From positions 496,001 to 560,000 of the forward strand of contig NZ_FXTU01000002.1 of assembly GCF_900182735.1 (NCBI RefSeq): a stretch of DNA of 64,000 nt. The letters run 5' to 3'. A program made the position numbers and the translations under genes. Below the pieces are notes generated by a model. That model was given only the letters and a program-made list of their open reading frames with translations, did no database searches and was not told the DNA's origin. The DNA comes from Laceyella tengchongensis. Its GTDB lineage: Bacteria > Bacillota > Bacilli > Thermoactinomycetales > Thermoactinomycetaceae. This document shows positions 1 through 9,293 of the stretch, piece after piece (position 1 is the stretch's first letter; the number at the start of each line of letters is the position of its first letter).

Positions 1-511
1 TCGGCGTTTCCATTTCGACAAATCCGTGCTGGTCCAAGAATTGGCGCACGATTTGCATCGCCCGGTGCCGAATCAGCATCGTCTTCTGCATTTTGCTACG
101 GCGCAAATCCAAATAACGGTACTTCAATCGAATCGATTCATCCACATCCAGATCATCCTGAATCATGAACGGCGGAGTTTTAGCGGCATTGAACACATGC
201 ACCTGCTCGCCTTGAATTTCGATTTCACCCGTCTTCATGTTAGGGTTGACGGTGCCTGGTTCACGCTCCACCACTTTCCCCGTGATCGCCAAAACATATT
301 CCGAACGCACCTGTTCGGCGATGCGGACGGCTTCAGGGGAGATTTCCGGATTAAACACCACTTGCACCCGCCCCGAACGGTCGCGCAAGTCCAAGAAAAT
401 CAGTCCCCCCAGATCACGGCGCTTATGCACCCACCCGTTTAAGGTGACTCTTTTCCCAACTAATTCTTTTGTGCATTCTGTTGCAAAATGTGTACGATGG
501 ACACCTTCCAT
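1..511 (-). CDS. aspS: Aspartyl-tRNA synthetase, N-terminal part (runs off left edge)
   Basis: Charges tRNA-Asp with aspartate. Only the first 170 codons are in the window. The visible protein begins MEGVHRTHFATECTKELVGK and continues through an OB-fold anticodon-binding domain (GWVHKRRDLGGLIFLDLRDR) to the family segment RLKYRYLDLRR. The start at 511 has GGGGGA upstream. An in-frame GTG lies immediately before the ATG and cannot be excluded. It follows hisS by 13 bases and is almost certainly co-transcribed from the T-box-controlled promoter at 2.2 kb. The catalytic class II core lies outside the window. Confidence 0.95.
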   Translation of the reverse strand, partial: MEGVHRTHFATECTKELVGKRVTLNGWVHKRRDLGGLIFLDLRDRSGRVQVVFNPEISPEAVRIAEQVRSEYVLAITGKVVEREPGTVNPNMKTGEIEIQGEQVHVFNAAKTPPFMIQDDLDVDESIRLKYRYLDLRRSKMQKTMLIRHRAMQIVRQFLDQHGFVEMETP

Positions 512-524
512 CACGTTCTCCCCC

Positions 525-1805
525 TTAAGGCAATTGCTTGATGTAAGCGACCAGTTCATCCAGTGCAATAGTCACCTGCTCCCCGGTCGCGAGCTGTTTC
601 ACATTGATTTGGTTTTGCTTCAATTCGTCTTCGCCCAAAATGGCCACCGTCTTCGCCTGCAAACGGTCAGCGGCCTTAAATTGCGCTTTCATCTTGCGGT
701 CCAGATAGTCACGCTCTGCACGCAACCCTGCTTGGCGCATCGTTTGCAACACTTTCATACCGACCAGCTTGGCTTCCTCTCCCATGGTGATGAGATAACA
801 ATCCAGCCCAGCTTTCGACGGTGTTTCCACTTGTTGCGCCCCTAGCGCCAAGAGCACCCGTTCCAATCCGATACCGAAGCCGACTCCCGGCATGCTTGGC
901 CCGCCAAATTGTTCGATCAAGCCGTTATACCGGCCGCCGCCGCCGATGCTCCCGGCCTGCGCTCCTGGGATGTCCACCGTGTATTCAAACGCGGTGTGCG
1001 TGTAATAATCCAAGCCGCGCACCAGACGGTGATTAACCACATAGGGCACACCGAGCAAGTCAAGCGCACGCAACACGGTGTCAAAGTGTTTACGGCTGTC
1101 GTCATTCAAATGATCGTGCAAGGACGGTGCCCCTGCCGCAATCTCTTTGGTCCGTTCATCCTTGCTATCCAAAATGCGGAGCGGATTTTTGTAAAGCCGT
1201 GATTTGGCCTCGGCAGATAACTCATCGATATGCTTCTCGAAATAAGCGATCAATTTCTCCCGATATTGCAATCGGCTTTCCACATCTCCCAGTGTGTTCA
1301 CTTCCACCCGCACATCTTTCAGCCCCAGCGCTTGGAAATAATGCATCCCGAGCGCAATCACTTCCGCATCCAACAACGGGTCCGGGCTACCGAAAGCTTC
1401 TACGCCAAATTGATGAAATTGGCGGCGCCGCCCCGCCTGAGGATTTTCGTACCGGAACATCGGCCCCATATAGTACCATTTGGTCGGTTGAGGCTGACCA
1501 AACACTTTCTTCTCCACAAACGAACGCACCACACCGGCGGTGCCTTCAGGACGCAAGGAAATCTGCCGATTGCCGCGGTCGGTGAACGTGTACATCTCTT
1601 TCTCAACAATGTCGGTCGCTTCCCCTACGCCGCGTTGGAATAACTCGGTGTGTTCAAACATCGGCGTCCGAATCTCATGATAATCATATAAGCTACAAAT
1701 TTCTCGCGCTTTTTGCTCTATCCACTGCCACTGCTCAACTTCCCCCGGCATGATATCATCCGTGCCGCGAGGAATTTGCAATTTGGTTGAAGTTTGAAAC
1801 TTCAC
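525..1805 (-). CDS. hisS: Histidyl-tRNA synthetase
   Basis: Class II synthetase charging tRNA-His, about 426 aa, the normal size. Visible motifs are IPRGTDDIMPGE at the N-terminus, motif 2 with RPEGTAGVVRS and FRYENPQAGRRRQFHQ, and the histidine signature LVRGLDYYTHTAFE, followed by motif 3 (GVGFGIGLERVLLAL) and the anticodon-binding domain. I place the start at a GTG at 1805, preceded by a GGGGGG run. The open frame reaches 1868, but the upstream part crosses the T-box terminator and has no homology to the family. First gene of the hisS-aspS operon. Confidence 0.95.
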   Translation of the reverse strand: MKFQTSTKLQIPRGTDDIMPGEVEQWQWIEQKAREICSLYDYHEIRTPMFEHTELFQRGVGEATDIVEKEMYTFTDRGNRQISLRPEGTAGVVRSFVEKKVFGQPQPTKWYYMGPMFRYENPQAGRRRQFHQFGVEAFGSPDPLLDAEVIALGMHYFQALGLKDVRVEVNTLGDVESRLQYREKLIAYFEKHIDELSAEAKSRLYKNPLRILDSKDERTKEIAAGAPSLHDHLNDDSRKHFDTVLRALDLLGVPYVVNHRLVRGLDYYTHTAFEYTVDIPGAQAGSIGGGGRYNGLIEQFGGPSMPGVGFGIGLERVLLALGAQQVETPSKAGLDCYLITMGEEAKLVGMKVLQTMRQAGLRAERDYLDRKMKAQFKAADRLQAKTVAILGEDELKQNQINVKQLATGEQVTIALDELVAYIKQLP

Positions 1806-1841
1806 TGCCGCGTACCCCCCTCGATCAACTTGGCTCATAAA

Positions 1842-2148
1842 TAAAAAATCTCCCGCCACTGACCTCATTGTCAGGGACGAGAGATTGGTTTAACGTTTCC
1901 CGTGGTACCACCCTAATTGAAAACCCCGATCTGCCAGGGTTTCCCGCTTCAAATCCTGTTATCGCCAGGATGACGTCTAAGTCTACTAACCGCGGCATGC
2001 GGCGTTCGGTTAGATCCTCCAGGTGTCTTTCGCCGCTTCGTAACATAGAGAACCTTGCAGCCGATGGGTTCTCCTCTCTGGTTGCCCGTCAAACGGTTAC
2101 TTTTCCCTTCATAGGAGTTAAGTATGTAGTTGATTCAAGCGGATTTGT
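1842..2148 (-). promoter_or_regulatory. T-box riboswitch leader of hisS-aspS, with overlapping Asp/His specifier
   Basis: The canonical T-box AGGGTGGTACCACGGG lies at 1914-1899 and is followed by an intrinsic terminator at 1886-1842 (GC hairpin around CTGACAATGAGGTCAG, then TTTTTT). The Stem I specifier loop can be modelled. AGTA at 2100-2097 is followed by CCGTTT (2096-2091), which pairs with AAGCGG (2038-2033). Then comes GAAA and GACACC (2027-2022). The specifier position therefore reads GAC (Asp) and overlaps CAC (His). The leader should read through into hisS-aspS when the cognate tRNA is uncharged. Specifier assignment is manual folding; the T-box itself is unambiguous. Confidence 0.93.
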
Positions 2149-2154
2149 TAACTC

Positions 2155-2183
2155 ATTTTAAACAGGTGTTATCGGTTTGTCAA
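2155..2183 (-). promoter_or_regulatory. Sigma-A-type promoter of the hisS-aspS leader
   Basis: TTGACA (2183-2178), 17-base spacer, TAAAAT (2160-2155), reading leftward. Transcription would start near 2148 and give a leader of about 340 bases to the hisS GTG, which fits the T-box. Confidence 0.8.
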
Positions 2184-2309
2184 GAAATGAAAAAAAGTTT
2201 TTTTGGACTGCTAGCCATCCCACCATGACACAAGGACCGCGGCTTTCACAGTAAGGAGTGTGGTATAGTATGGGGAGAACCTATGTTGAAATGAGGAGTG
2301 ACCAAACGG

Positions 2310-2684
2310 ATGAAACTGTTCATCATGATCGGTAGCATCAACATGGCGCTCGCCGTGGCCATCGGGGCATTCGGCGCCCATGGGCTGGCCGGCAAAGTGA
2401 CCGAAAAAATGCTGCAAAACTGGAATACGGGAGCCCATTACCACATCATTCACGCCTTAGCCCTCTTGGCAATAGGCCTGTTGATGTCCAAAATAAACGG
2501 ATCCACTTCCTTGCTGAATATCGGCGGATGGTTGATTGTCGCCGGGATTCTGTTCTTTTCCGGGAGCTTGTACGCAATGGTGCTCACCGGAGTCAAAACG
2601 TGGGGAGCCATCACCCCGATTGGCGGTGTAGCGTTTATCGCTGGCTGGATTCTGGTCGCCGTCACCGCAGCCAAACACCTGTGA
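2310..2684 (+). CDS. DUF423 family small membrane protein (YwdK-like)
   Basis: 124-aa integral membrane protein with about four hydrophobic segments and the family hallmark AVAIGAFGAHGL near residue 20. DUF423 proteins are widespread and of unknown function. The ATG at 2310 follows AGGAG at 2294-2298. The in-frame GTG at 2298 overlaps that ribosome-binding site and is unlikely to be used. Stands alone, divergent from the hisS operon. Confidence 0.85.
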   Translation: MKLFIMIGSINMALAVAIGAFGAHGLAGKVTEKMLQNWNTGAHYHIIHALALLAIGLLMSKINGSTSLLNIGGWLIVAGILFFSGSLYAMVLTGVKTWGAITPIGGVAFIAGWILVAVTAAKHL

Positions 2685-2731
2685 CTCACGCTTCATGAAG
2701 CCGGTTGATCGGTCTTAGGCCATCATAGCCT

Positions 2732-2896
2732 TCACCTTATCGCCTGCAATGTGCTTGCCTGCTTCTCATTCATTTGTGTGTGCCTGTCGCCACCCGCAGT
2801 GCGGAAGTCTGTGAGCGGCATCGGTTGTAACCGGTCGGCCCAGCCCTGAAGCACCATTTGCGATTGCATATCCATTTCGCGGGGGGAACGCCGCAT
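2732..2896 (-). CDS. Small hypothetical protein (54 aa)
   Basis: Reads MRRSPREMDMQSQMVLQGWA and so on, polar, no membrane segment, no family I recognise. Support is a good ribosome-binding site (AGAGGTG, six bases before the ATG) and an otherwise empty gap. Coding status uncertain. Confidence 0.4.
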   Translation of the reverse strand: MRRSPREMDMQSQMVLQGWADRLQPMPLTDFRTAGGDRHTQMNEKQASTLQAIR

Positions 2897-2950
2897 CTCG
2901 TTCACCTCTTCCATTTCATTGATCGATCTTAGTCTTGCCCCCGCACAGAC

Positions 2951-2985
2951 AAATCAAACGGCCGCTGTTCTTACAGCGGCCGTTT
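2951..2985 (-). terminator. Intrinsic terminator after tkt
   Basis: Perfect 13-bp hairpin AAACGGCCGCTGT / ACAGCGGCCGTTT with a 4-base loop, 18 bases beyond the tkt stop. Confidence 0.85.
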
Positions 2986-3002
2986 AACTTTCTATCCCGT
3001 TA

Positions 3003-5006
3003 TTATTTTTTGCAAATGGCTTCCATTTTCGCTACCACATTCTCCACACTGAAACCGTACTCTTTCATGAGCAAACCGCCCGGTGCAGAAGCCCCAAACT
3101 GTTCGATTCCAATCACGGCACCTTGTTCGCCAACATAGCGATCCCAACCCATCGGATGAGCCGCTTCCACAGCCAAGCGCGCACGAACGGCTTTAGGCAG
3201 AATCGCTTCGCGTTCGCTTTCTGGGAGCGCGTCGAAGTTCTCACGGCACGGCATGCTGACCACGCGCACGTGCAAACCTTTTTCTTTCAGTTTCGCTTGC
3301 GCATCCACAGCCAAGCTCACCTCAGAGCCCGTCGCGATGATGATGCCATCCAAGTGGTCACCATCCGCCTCGGATACAATGTACGCACCCTTAGCGATGA
3401 TTTCTTGGTCTTTGTCCACAGTGCCCGGCAGGATGGGCAGATTTTGCCGGGACAGGATCAGCGCGACCGGATATTCATTTTGGTTGAGCGCATACTGCCA
3501 AGCGGCTACCGTTTCGTTGGCATCCGCGGGGCGAATCACCTTTAAGCCTGGAATCAGGCGCAGAGACGGCACATGTTCCACCGGTTCATGGGTTGGCCCA
3601 TCTTCGCCAACTGCAATGCTGTCATGCGTCAACACATAGACAACGGGTAGCTTGGACAGCGCTGACAGGCGAACAGACGGGCGCAAGTAATCAGAAAACA
3701 CCAAGAACGTACCGCCATAAACCCGCACGCCCCCGTGGAGCATCATTCCATTCATCGCCGCCGCCATAGCGTGTTCGCGCACACCAAACCAAATGTTGCG
3801 GCCGCTGTAATCTTCGGCATGGAAAATACCCTCGCTCTTCATCATGGTGTTGTTGGAAGAAGCCAAGTCGGCCGATCCACCGATCAACGACGGCACGCCT
3901 TTGGCCAAAGCTTGAAGCGCTGCACCAGAAGCTGCGCGAGTTGCAATCGCCTTATCGCCTACTTGGAATTTGGGCAATTCAGCATCCCATCCTTCCGGCA
4001 GCTCCCCATTCATCGCTTGACGCAAGGCACGTGCCAATTCAGGATACTTTGTCTCATATTGCTTCATCAGGTCATTCCAAGCCGCTTCTTTTTCCGCAAG
4101 GCGGGATTGGATCGCTTCAAAATGCACTCTCACTTCCGCCGGAACCGTAAACGGCTCTTCATAAGCCCAGTTGTAAGACTTCCGAACTTCCGCTACTTCT
4201 TCCTGGCCCAAGGGTTTTCCATGTGCTTCGGAAGTACCAGCGCGATTGGGGCTTCCGTACCCGATCACCGTACGCACTTCAATCAGTGTGGGACGGCTGG
4301 TTTCTTGTTGCGCTTCAACAATTGCGCGGCCAATCGCTTCCACATCATTGCCATCTTCGACGCGCAATACTTGCCACCCGTATGACTCAAACCGTTTTTG
4401 CACACTTTCGGTAAACGAATGCGCCAGTTCCCCGTCCAAGGAAATGTCATTGGAATCGTACAGGGCGATCAGCTTGCCCAGCTTGAGATGACCAGCCAGC
4501 GATGCAGCTTCTGCAGCCACCCCTTCCATCAGGTCACCATCGCCACACAACACATAGGTGAAATGGTCGATGATGTCCAACCCATCCCGGTTGAAGGTAG
4601 CAGCGAGATGTGCTTCGGCCATGGCCATACCGACACCGTTAGCGATACCTTGTCCCAGCGGGCCAGTCGTCGCTTCCACCCCCGGGGTATGCTTCACTTC
4701 CGGATGCCCCGGCGTCAAGCTTCCCCATTGCCGGAACTGCTTCAACTCTTCCAGCGGCAATCCATATCCAAACAAATGCAACATGCTATATAAAAGGGCT
4801 GATCCATGCCCTGCCGAGAGAACAAAGCGGTCACGGTTTATCCATTCCGGATTGGCCGGATTATGGTTCATATGATGTGCCCACAAAGTGTAAGCCATGG
4901 GAGCCGCACCCATCGGCAACCCCGGATGCCCTGAATTCGCAGCTTCAATTTGATCGATGGACAACATCCGGATGGTATTGATCGCTTGTTGTTCTACTTT
5001 TGTCAC
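3003..5006 (-). CDS. tkt: Transketolase
   Basis: Thiamine-diphosphate enzyme of the non-oxidative pentose phosphate pathway, transferring two-carbon units between sugar phosphates. At 667 aa it is full length. Visible are the TPP-binding motif GDGDLMEGVAAEAASLAG with the downstream Asn (YDSNDIS) near residue 155-190, the substrate-site segment SAGHGSALLYSMLHL, and the pyrimidine-domain signatures GVREHAMAAAMNG and SIAVGEDGPTHEPVEH. It starts at an ATG after a GGGGGA site and is followed by its own terminator, so it is probably monocistronic. Confidence 0.97.
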   Translation of the reverse strand: MTKVEQQAINTIRMLSIDQIEAANSGHPGLPMGAAPMAYTLWAHHMNHNPANPEWINRDRFVLSAGHGSALLYSMLHLFGYGLPLEELKQFRQWGSLTPGHPEVKHTPGVEATTGPLGQGIANGVGMAMAEAHLAATFNRDGLDIIDHFTYVLCGDGDLMEGVAAEAASLAGHLKLGKLIALYDSNDISLDGELAHSFTESVQKRFESYGWQVLRVEDGNDVEAIGRAIVEAQQETSRPTLIEVRTVIGYGSPNRAGTSEAHGKPLGQEEVAEVRKSYNWAYEEPFTVPAEVRVHFEAIQSRLAEKEAAWNDLMKQYETKYPELARALRQAMNGELPEGWDAELPKFQVGDKAIATRAASGAALQALAKGVPSLIGGSADLASSNNTMMKSEGIFHAEDYSGRNIWFGVREHAMAAAMNGMMLHGGVRVYGGTFLVFSDYLRPSVRLSALSKLPVVYVLTHDSIAVGEDGPTHEPVEHVPSLRLIPGLKVIRPADANETVAAWQYALNQNEYPVALILSRQNLPILPGTVDKDQEIIAKGAYIVSEADGDHLDGIIIATGSEVSLAVDAQAKLKEKGLHVRVVSMPCRENFDALPESEREAILPKAVRARLAVEAAHPMGWDRYVGEQGAVIGIEQFGASAPGGLLMKEYGFSVENVVAKMEAICKK

Positions 5007-5077
5007 TATGTATCCCCCTTAACTATACTCACATCAACATGTTCTTGGTTATTATAGCACAACCCACTTTAACCCAC

Positions 5078-5521
5078 TCACGCTTTACTCTCTAAAATAA
5101 GTGTGACTGGGCCGTCATTAACCAATGAAACCTGCATCATCGCCCCAAACACGCCCGTTTCCACGGTGACGCCGTATTGGGCTAGGCATGCGTTGAACTG
5201 TTCATACAACGGTCGGGCGAGTTCCGGTTTCGCCGCGTTCATGAAATTGGGGCGCCGTCCTTTGCGGCAGTCCCCGTATAAAGTGAATTGGGAAACGGAC
5301 AGGACGCTCCCGCCCACATCTAACAGAGAGCGGTTCATCTTGCCCGTCTCATCTTCAAAAATGCGCAGATGAACTACTTTTTCCGCTAAATAGCGCACAT
5401 CTTCTTCAGTGTCCCCTTCAGCCACGCCGACGAGCAACATCACGCCTGGCCCAATTGCTCCCGTCGTCTGGCCCTCCACGGTGACACTGGCTTCCCGCAC
5501 GCGCTGCAACACGATTTTCAT
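5078..5521 (-). CDS. dtd: D-aminoacyl-tRNA deacylase
   Basis: Removes D-amino acids mischarged on tRNA. 147 aa, normal length. Family signatures are the cross-subunit motif SVSQFTLYGDCRKGRRPNF and the C-terminal NDGPVTLILES. It lies 12 bases after rel and reads the same way, a pairing common in Firmicutes. AAGGGGG precedes the ATG. A short AT-rich gap separates it from tkt. Confidence 0.96.
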   Translation of the reverse strand: MKIVLQRVREASVTVEGQTTGAIGPGVMLLVGVAEGDTEEDVRYLAEKVVHLRIFEDETGKMNRSLLDVGGSVLSVSQFTLYGDCRKGRRPNFMNAAKPELARPLYEQFNACLAQYGVTVETGVFGAMMQVSLVNDGPVTLILESKA

Positions 5522-5533
5522 CCGGTGGCCCCC

Positions 5534-7699
5534 TTACTGAATGATTCTTCTCACGCTGTAAATGTCACGAACGCGCTTAACCCGTTCCACCACTGACTTG
5601 AGGTGGTTGATATTTTGAATGCTGATGCGGACATGAATCGAAGCGATGCCCCTGCGGTCACCGCGAGCACTGATGGCCGCCAATTCCGTCTTGGAATCAG
5701 TCAGTGCCTGCAATACCTCATTTAACAATCCCTGGCGGTCAAACCCAGACACTTCGATGTCCACCTGATAATAATGTTTAGTCGCATGGCTGTCCCACTC
5801 GACATCGATGCGACGCTCATCCGGAACGGTGCTGAGATTGGGGCAGTCAATCCGATGGACCGTTACGCCCCGCCCATGCGTCACATAGCCAGCAATCTCG
5901 TCCCCCGGCACAGGATTGCAACAACGCGACAAACGAATCAATAAGTTGTCTACGCCCTTTACGCGAACCCCTTGATCCAGCTTGTGTTTGCGAATCGGCA
6001 ACGCCTTGACTTCCGGTAGGACGACGGGCTGCTGCTCTTCTTTCAACCCATCCGTTAAGCGATGAACCACCTGGGCGGTAGAAATGCCTCCGTATCCCAC
6101 AGCGGCGAACAAATCTTCTTCCTCATTAAAATTAAACTTTTTGGTGACATCTTCGATCCGATCCGACGTCAACACATCACTCACTGTGAAATCATGTTTT
6201 TTCAACAAGGCCTCAACCATCTCCCGGCCCTTGGCCACACTCTCTTCGCGGCGCTGCTTCTTAAACCAATTGCGGATTTTGCTCCGGGCATGGGAAGATT
6301 TAACTAGGCTGAGCCAATCTTGGCTTGGCCCATAGCTGTGCTTCGACGTCAAAATCTCGACGATGTCGCCCGTTTTTAGTGGATAATCCAGAGGGACGAT
6401 CTTGCCGTTCACCTTGGCCCCGATGCACATGTTGCCGATATCCGTGTGAATTCGGTAAGCAAAATCCAGCGGAACCGAACCCATCGGCAATTCAATCACA
6501 TCGCCTTTCGGGGTGAAAACGAAGACAGAATCAGAAAACCAATCCATCTTGAGGTTTTCCACAAATTCCTTCGCATCGGACGCTTCCTGTTGCAGCTCCA
6601 TCATTTCACGAAACCATTTCAATTTCTCGTCAAACTTGGATTTCTCTACCGCCGATCCCTCTTTGTAAGCCCAGTGGGCCGCAATCCCGTACTCGGCCGT
6701 TCGGTGCATTTCCAATGTGCGGATCTGCACCTCGATCGGTTCCCCTTTCGGCCCGATGACCGTGGTGTGCAGGGATTGATACATATTCGTCTTGGGCATG
6801 GCGATATAATCCTTGAAACGGCCCGGCATTGGCTTCCACACCGTATGAATGATACCTAGGACGGCATAACAGTCGCGGACGGTATCGACGATGACCCGCA
6901 CGGCCATCAAATCGTATATCTCATTAAACTCCTTGTTTTGCGTAACCATTTTTTTATAAATGCTATAAATGTGTTTGGGTCGGCCAGAGATATCCATCAC
7001 CTTGACATCCATTTCCTCCAGGCGCGACTTCAAAGTATCGATAATTTCGTCGAGATATTTTTCCCGCTCCGCCCGCTTTTTCTTCATCAAATGGACGATT
7101 CGGTAATACTGCTGGGGCTTCAAATAGCGGAGCGAGATGTCTTCCAGCTCCCATTTGATTTTGGAAATCCCCAAGCGGTGAGCCAACGGGGCGAATATCT
7201 CCAATGTCTCCGTCGATTTCTGCCGTTGTTTGTGTTCTGGCATGTATTTGAGTGTCCGCATGTTATGCAAGCGGTCAGCCAATTTAATCAATATCACGCG
7301 CACATCTTGTGCCATGGCCACAAACATTTTGCGATGGTTTTCCGCCTGATGCTCTTCGTTTGATTTAAATTTCATCCGTTTCTTCAGTTTCGTCACACCA
7401 TCGACCAAATGGCGCACCGCAGACCCAAAGCGCTCTTCGATCTCTTCCAACGTCACTCCCGTGTCTTCCACCACGTCATGCAACAAAGCGGCGATCAGCG
7501 TGGGAACATCCATGCGCAGATCGGCAAGAATCTCCGCCACCGCGATGGGATGCAAAATATAAGGTTCCCCTGACTTACGGAATTGCCCTTTGTGCGCTTC
7601 ATCCGCAAACTCATAAGCCCGTCTCAGCTGCACAAGATCATCCTCTGTTAAATAAGTGGCGGCTAAGCTTAGTAATTGTTCTACCGGCATTTCGCTCAC
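5534..7699 (-). CDS. rel: Bifunctional (p)ppGpp synthetase/hydrolase Rel
   Basis: Stringent-response enzyme making and degrading (p)ppGpp. 721 aa. Domains in order: HD hydrolase (ALLHDVVEDTGVTLEEI, about residues 50-150), synthetase (YDLMAVRVIVDTVRDCYAVLG and KDYIAMPKTNMYQSLHTTV, about 230-345), TGS (about 385-450), a conserved cysteine motif (RLSRCCNPVPGDEIAGYVT, about 560), and a C-terminal ACT domain (about 645-720). The hydrolase HD pair is intact, so both activities are expected. It starts at a GTG with a weak AGG site. Upstream of dtd. Confidence 0.97.
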   Translation of the reverse strand: MSEMPVEQLLSLAATYLTEDDLVQLRRAYEFADEAHKGQFRKSGEPYILHPIAVAEILADLRMDVPTLIAALLHDVVEDTGVTLEEIEERFGSAVRHLVDGVTKLKKRMKFKSNEEHQAENHRKMFVAMAQDVRVILIKLADRLHNMRTLKYMPEHKQRQKSTETLEIFAPLAHRLGISKIKWELEDISLRYLKPQQYYRIVHLMKKKRAEREKYLDEIIDTLKSRLEEMDVKVMDISGRPKHIYSIYKKMVTQNKEFNEIYDLMAVRVIVDTVRDCYAVLGIIHTVWKPMPGRFKDYIAMPKTNMYQSLHTTVIGPKGEPIEVQIRTLEMHRTAEYGIAAHWAYKEGSAVEKSKFDEKLKWFREMMELQQEASDAKEFVENLKMDWFSDSVFVFTPKGDVIELPMGSVPLDFAYRIHTDIGNMCIGAKVNGKIVPLDYPLKTGDIVEILTSKHSYGPSQDWLSLVKSSHARSKIRNWFKKQRREESVAKGREMVEALLKKHDFTVSDVLTSDRIEDVTKKFNFNEEEDLFAAVGYGGISTAQVVHRLTDGLKEEQQPVVLPEVKALPIRKHKLDQGVRVKGVDNLLIRLSRCCNPVPGDEIAGYVTHGRGVTVHRIDCPNLSTVPDERRIDVEWDSHATKHYYQVDIEVSGFDRQGLLNEVLQALTDSKTELAAISARGDRRGIASIHVRISIQNINHLKSVVERVKRVRDIYSVRRIIQ

Positions 7700-7817
7700 A
7701 TCCGTACCTAGAATAAAATTTTCCTATTATTATTACTCAGACCAATAGGAAAGTAAAGCGTTGGAAAAGACTGCTGTATCGGGAATTTAGAAAACAATTC
7801 CCCCACCCGCGGTGCAC

Positions 7818-7847
7818 AAAAAACCGGTCGGCGCTGACACCGACCGG
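7818..7847 (-). terminator. Intrinsic terminator
   Basis: CCGGTCGG / CCGACCGG stem followed leftward by TTTTTT; ends the membrane-protein gene at 7860-8216. Confidence 0.85.
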
Positions 7848-7859
7848 CAAACGTGGCTG

Positions 7860-8216
7860 CTATTCACTTTGCTTGGCTTTCTTGAACCCGCCTGTCTGTT
7901 TGCGGATATACAAATAGATAATGGACAGGATCACCGCCGCCACCGTCAACATCCCATAAGTCAACCGTTCTTCTTCTTCAGCCCGCAGGAACAAAATGGG
8001 CCCGACAACCACGGCCCCATAGGCGGTAAACTCAAAGGACGCAAGTAACATTTTCCACACTTTTTGCAAGTAATCGCGTAGATTGAGCTCTCTCGATTGG
8101 AACATTTCTTTAAACAGAATCACTACCAAGCCAATCATCCAGATTACAATCGAAACCAAAAAAACACGGGCGAATCCTGAAATAAATGCGGAAAATCCCT
8201 CTTGCAACGCTTCCAC
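7860..8216 (-). CDS. Hypothetical membrane protein (118 aa)
   Basis: Three predicted membrane segments: around residues 17-36 (VFLVSIVIWMIGLVVILF), about 62-80 (FTAYGAVVVGPILFL) and about 87-105 (MLTVAAVILSIIYLYI), with a basic C-terminal tail. Starts at a GTG at 8216 with AAGGAG ten bases upstream; a nearby ATG is in another frame. Not recognised as a named family. Monocistronic with its own terminator. Confidence 0.65.
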   Translation of the reverse strand: MEALQEGFSAFISGFARVFLVSIVIWMIGLVVILFKEMFQSRELNLRDYLQKVWKMLLASFEFTAYGAVVVGPILFLRAEEEERLTYGMLTVAAVILSIIYLYIRKQTGGFKKAKQSE

Positions 8217-8395
8217 TTTCCATACTCTCCTTAACAGATGTTTTTCAGATGATCATACCCATTCCATCATAAGACAAACCTTTTCCTGCTGGCAATTTAC
8301 AATAATTATACAGTTGGCTGACACGCATATTCCATTAGGCGCGGTGATAGGTTAACCATTGTCAACACCACACCCGCTTCAGGAGGTGACTTTCA

Positions 8396-8551
8396 ATGCA
8401 CAACCCCCGCCAAGAGACGGAACTCCATTTCTCCCCCCAGCCAGGGGAATCCTCCTTTTCGGTGGACTCCAGTCTGGATGAGGGCATCCGCCACGTGCAA
8501 AACGCCATTCAACAAATGTATAGCCAAGCAGGAAATCATGATAATGAGTAA
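8396..8551 (+). CDS. Small hypothetical protein (51 aa)
   Basis: An ideal AGGAGGTGA site at 8381-8388 precedes ATG at 8396. The product is acidic and soluble, MHNPRQETELHFSPQPGE and so on, ending in a predicted helix GIRHVQNAIQQMYSQAG. A strong terminator begins five bases after the stop, which supports a real single-gene unit. No family recognised. Confidence 0.72.
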   Translation: MHNPRQETELHFSPQPGESSFSVDSSLDEGIRHVQNAIQQMYSQAGNHDNE

Positions 8552-8556
8552 GAATT

Positions 8557-8590
8557 TAATTAAGTCCCATGGTTAACATGGGACTTAATT
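8557..8590 (+). terminator. Intrinsic terminator of the 51-aa gene
   Basis: Perfect 14-bp hairpin AATTAAGTCCCATG / CATGGGACTTAATT with a 6-base loop. Confidence 0.7.
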
Positions 8591-8918
8591 CGCTCTAATG
8601 AAATAGAAATACCATTGCGCAAATGTAAAAAATATCATATGATGATATACGAAATTTATCAAACATTGACGCAACATTCTATTTGCACTTGAAAATATGA
8701 AAAGACTCCGTTGAGGTTTTATAACTGCGCACGTTTTGATCAATGATGCTCTGACAAACCAATCATCGGTAAAATGGGCGTTTTTGGAAAATGAATGAAT
8801 TGCTTCCTTTTAAGTTTCAAATGATGTTCTAGAACTTACATAAATGATTTAGAGAACTTGATCCGCATTCATTTGATTAAATTTTTAGTCTATTCCACTT
8901 GGGAATGGGGGACCCATC
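8591..8918. other. AT-rich intergenic region
   Basis: 328 bases, markedly AT-rich. It must hold the promoter of the globin gene, but no clear gene, repeat or regulatory RNA could be made out. Confidence 0.6.
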
Positions 8919-9293
8919 ATGCTGAGAAGCACGCGAAGCACCTTGTACGAGAGACTGGGTGGGGAAGAATTGATCACCATCGTGATCAATGAATTTTATG
9001 ATCGCATGCTTGAAGACGACCGTGTCAACCATCACTTCATCGGCGTGAACATGGATGTGCTAAAGCGCCGCCAAGTCACCTATTTCATGAGTTACGCGTT
9101 GGGCGGGCCAATGCACTATGAAGGAAATACCTTGCGCAAAGCACATAGCGGTTTGAACATCACGTCGGAGGAGTATGAAATCGCCATTAAACACCTCAAC
9201 AGCGCATTGCGGAAAAACCAAATCGCGTTGGAAGACATTGCGCGGATTGAAGCCTTCTTGCGTAGCGTTAAGCCGCACATCATCAATAAGTGA
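8919..9293 (+). CDS. Group I truncated haemoglobin
   Basis: Small 2-over-2 haem globin, 124 aa, as expected for group I. Begins with the conserved YERLGGEELI, has VTYFMSYALGGPMHYEG for the distal/E-helix region, and LRKAHSGLNITSEEY, in which the His is the proximal haem ligand. Likely role is NO detoxification or oxygen/redox handling; the substrate is inferred from the family only. ATG at 8919 after GGGGGA. Confidence 0.88.
   Translation: MLRSTRSTLYERLGGEELITIVINEFYDRMLEDDRVNHHFIGVNMDVLKRRQVTYFMSYALGGPMHYEGNTLRKAHSGLNITSEEYEIAIKHLNSALRKNQIALEDIARIEAFLRSVKPHIINK

Noticed and set aside
1806..1868. Upstream start of hisS at 1868
   Set aside because: The extension is encoded by the T-box terminator hairpin and has no counterpart in HisRS.
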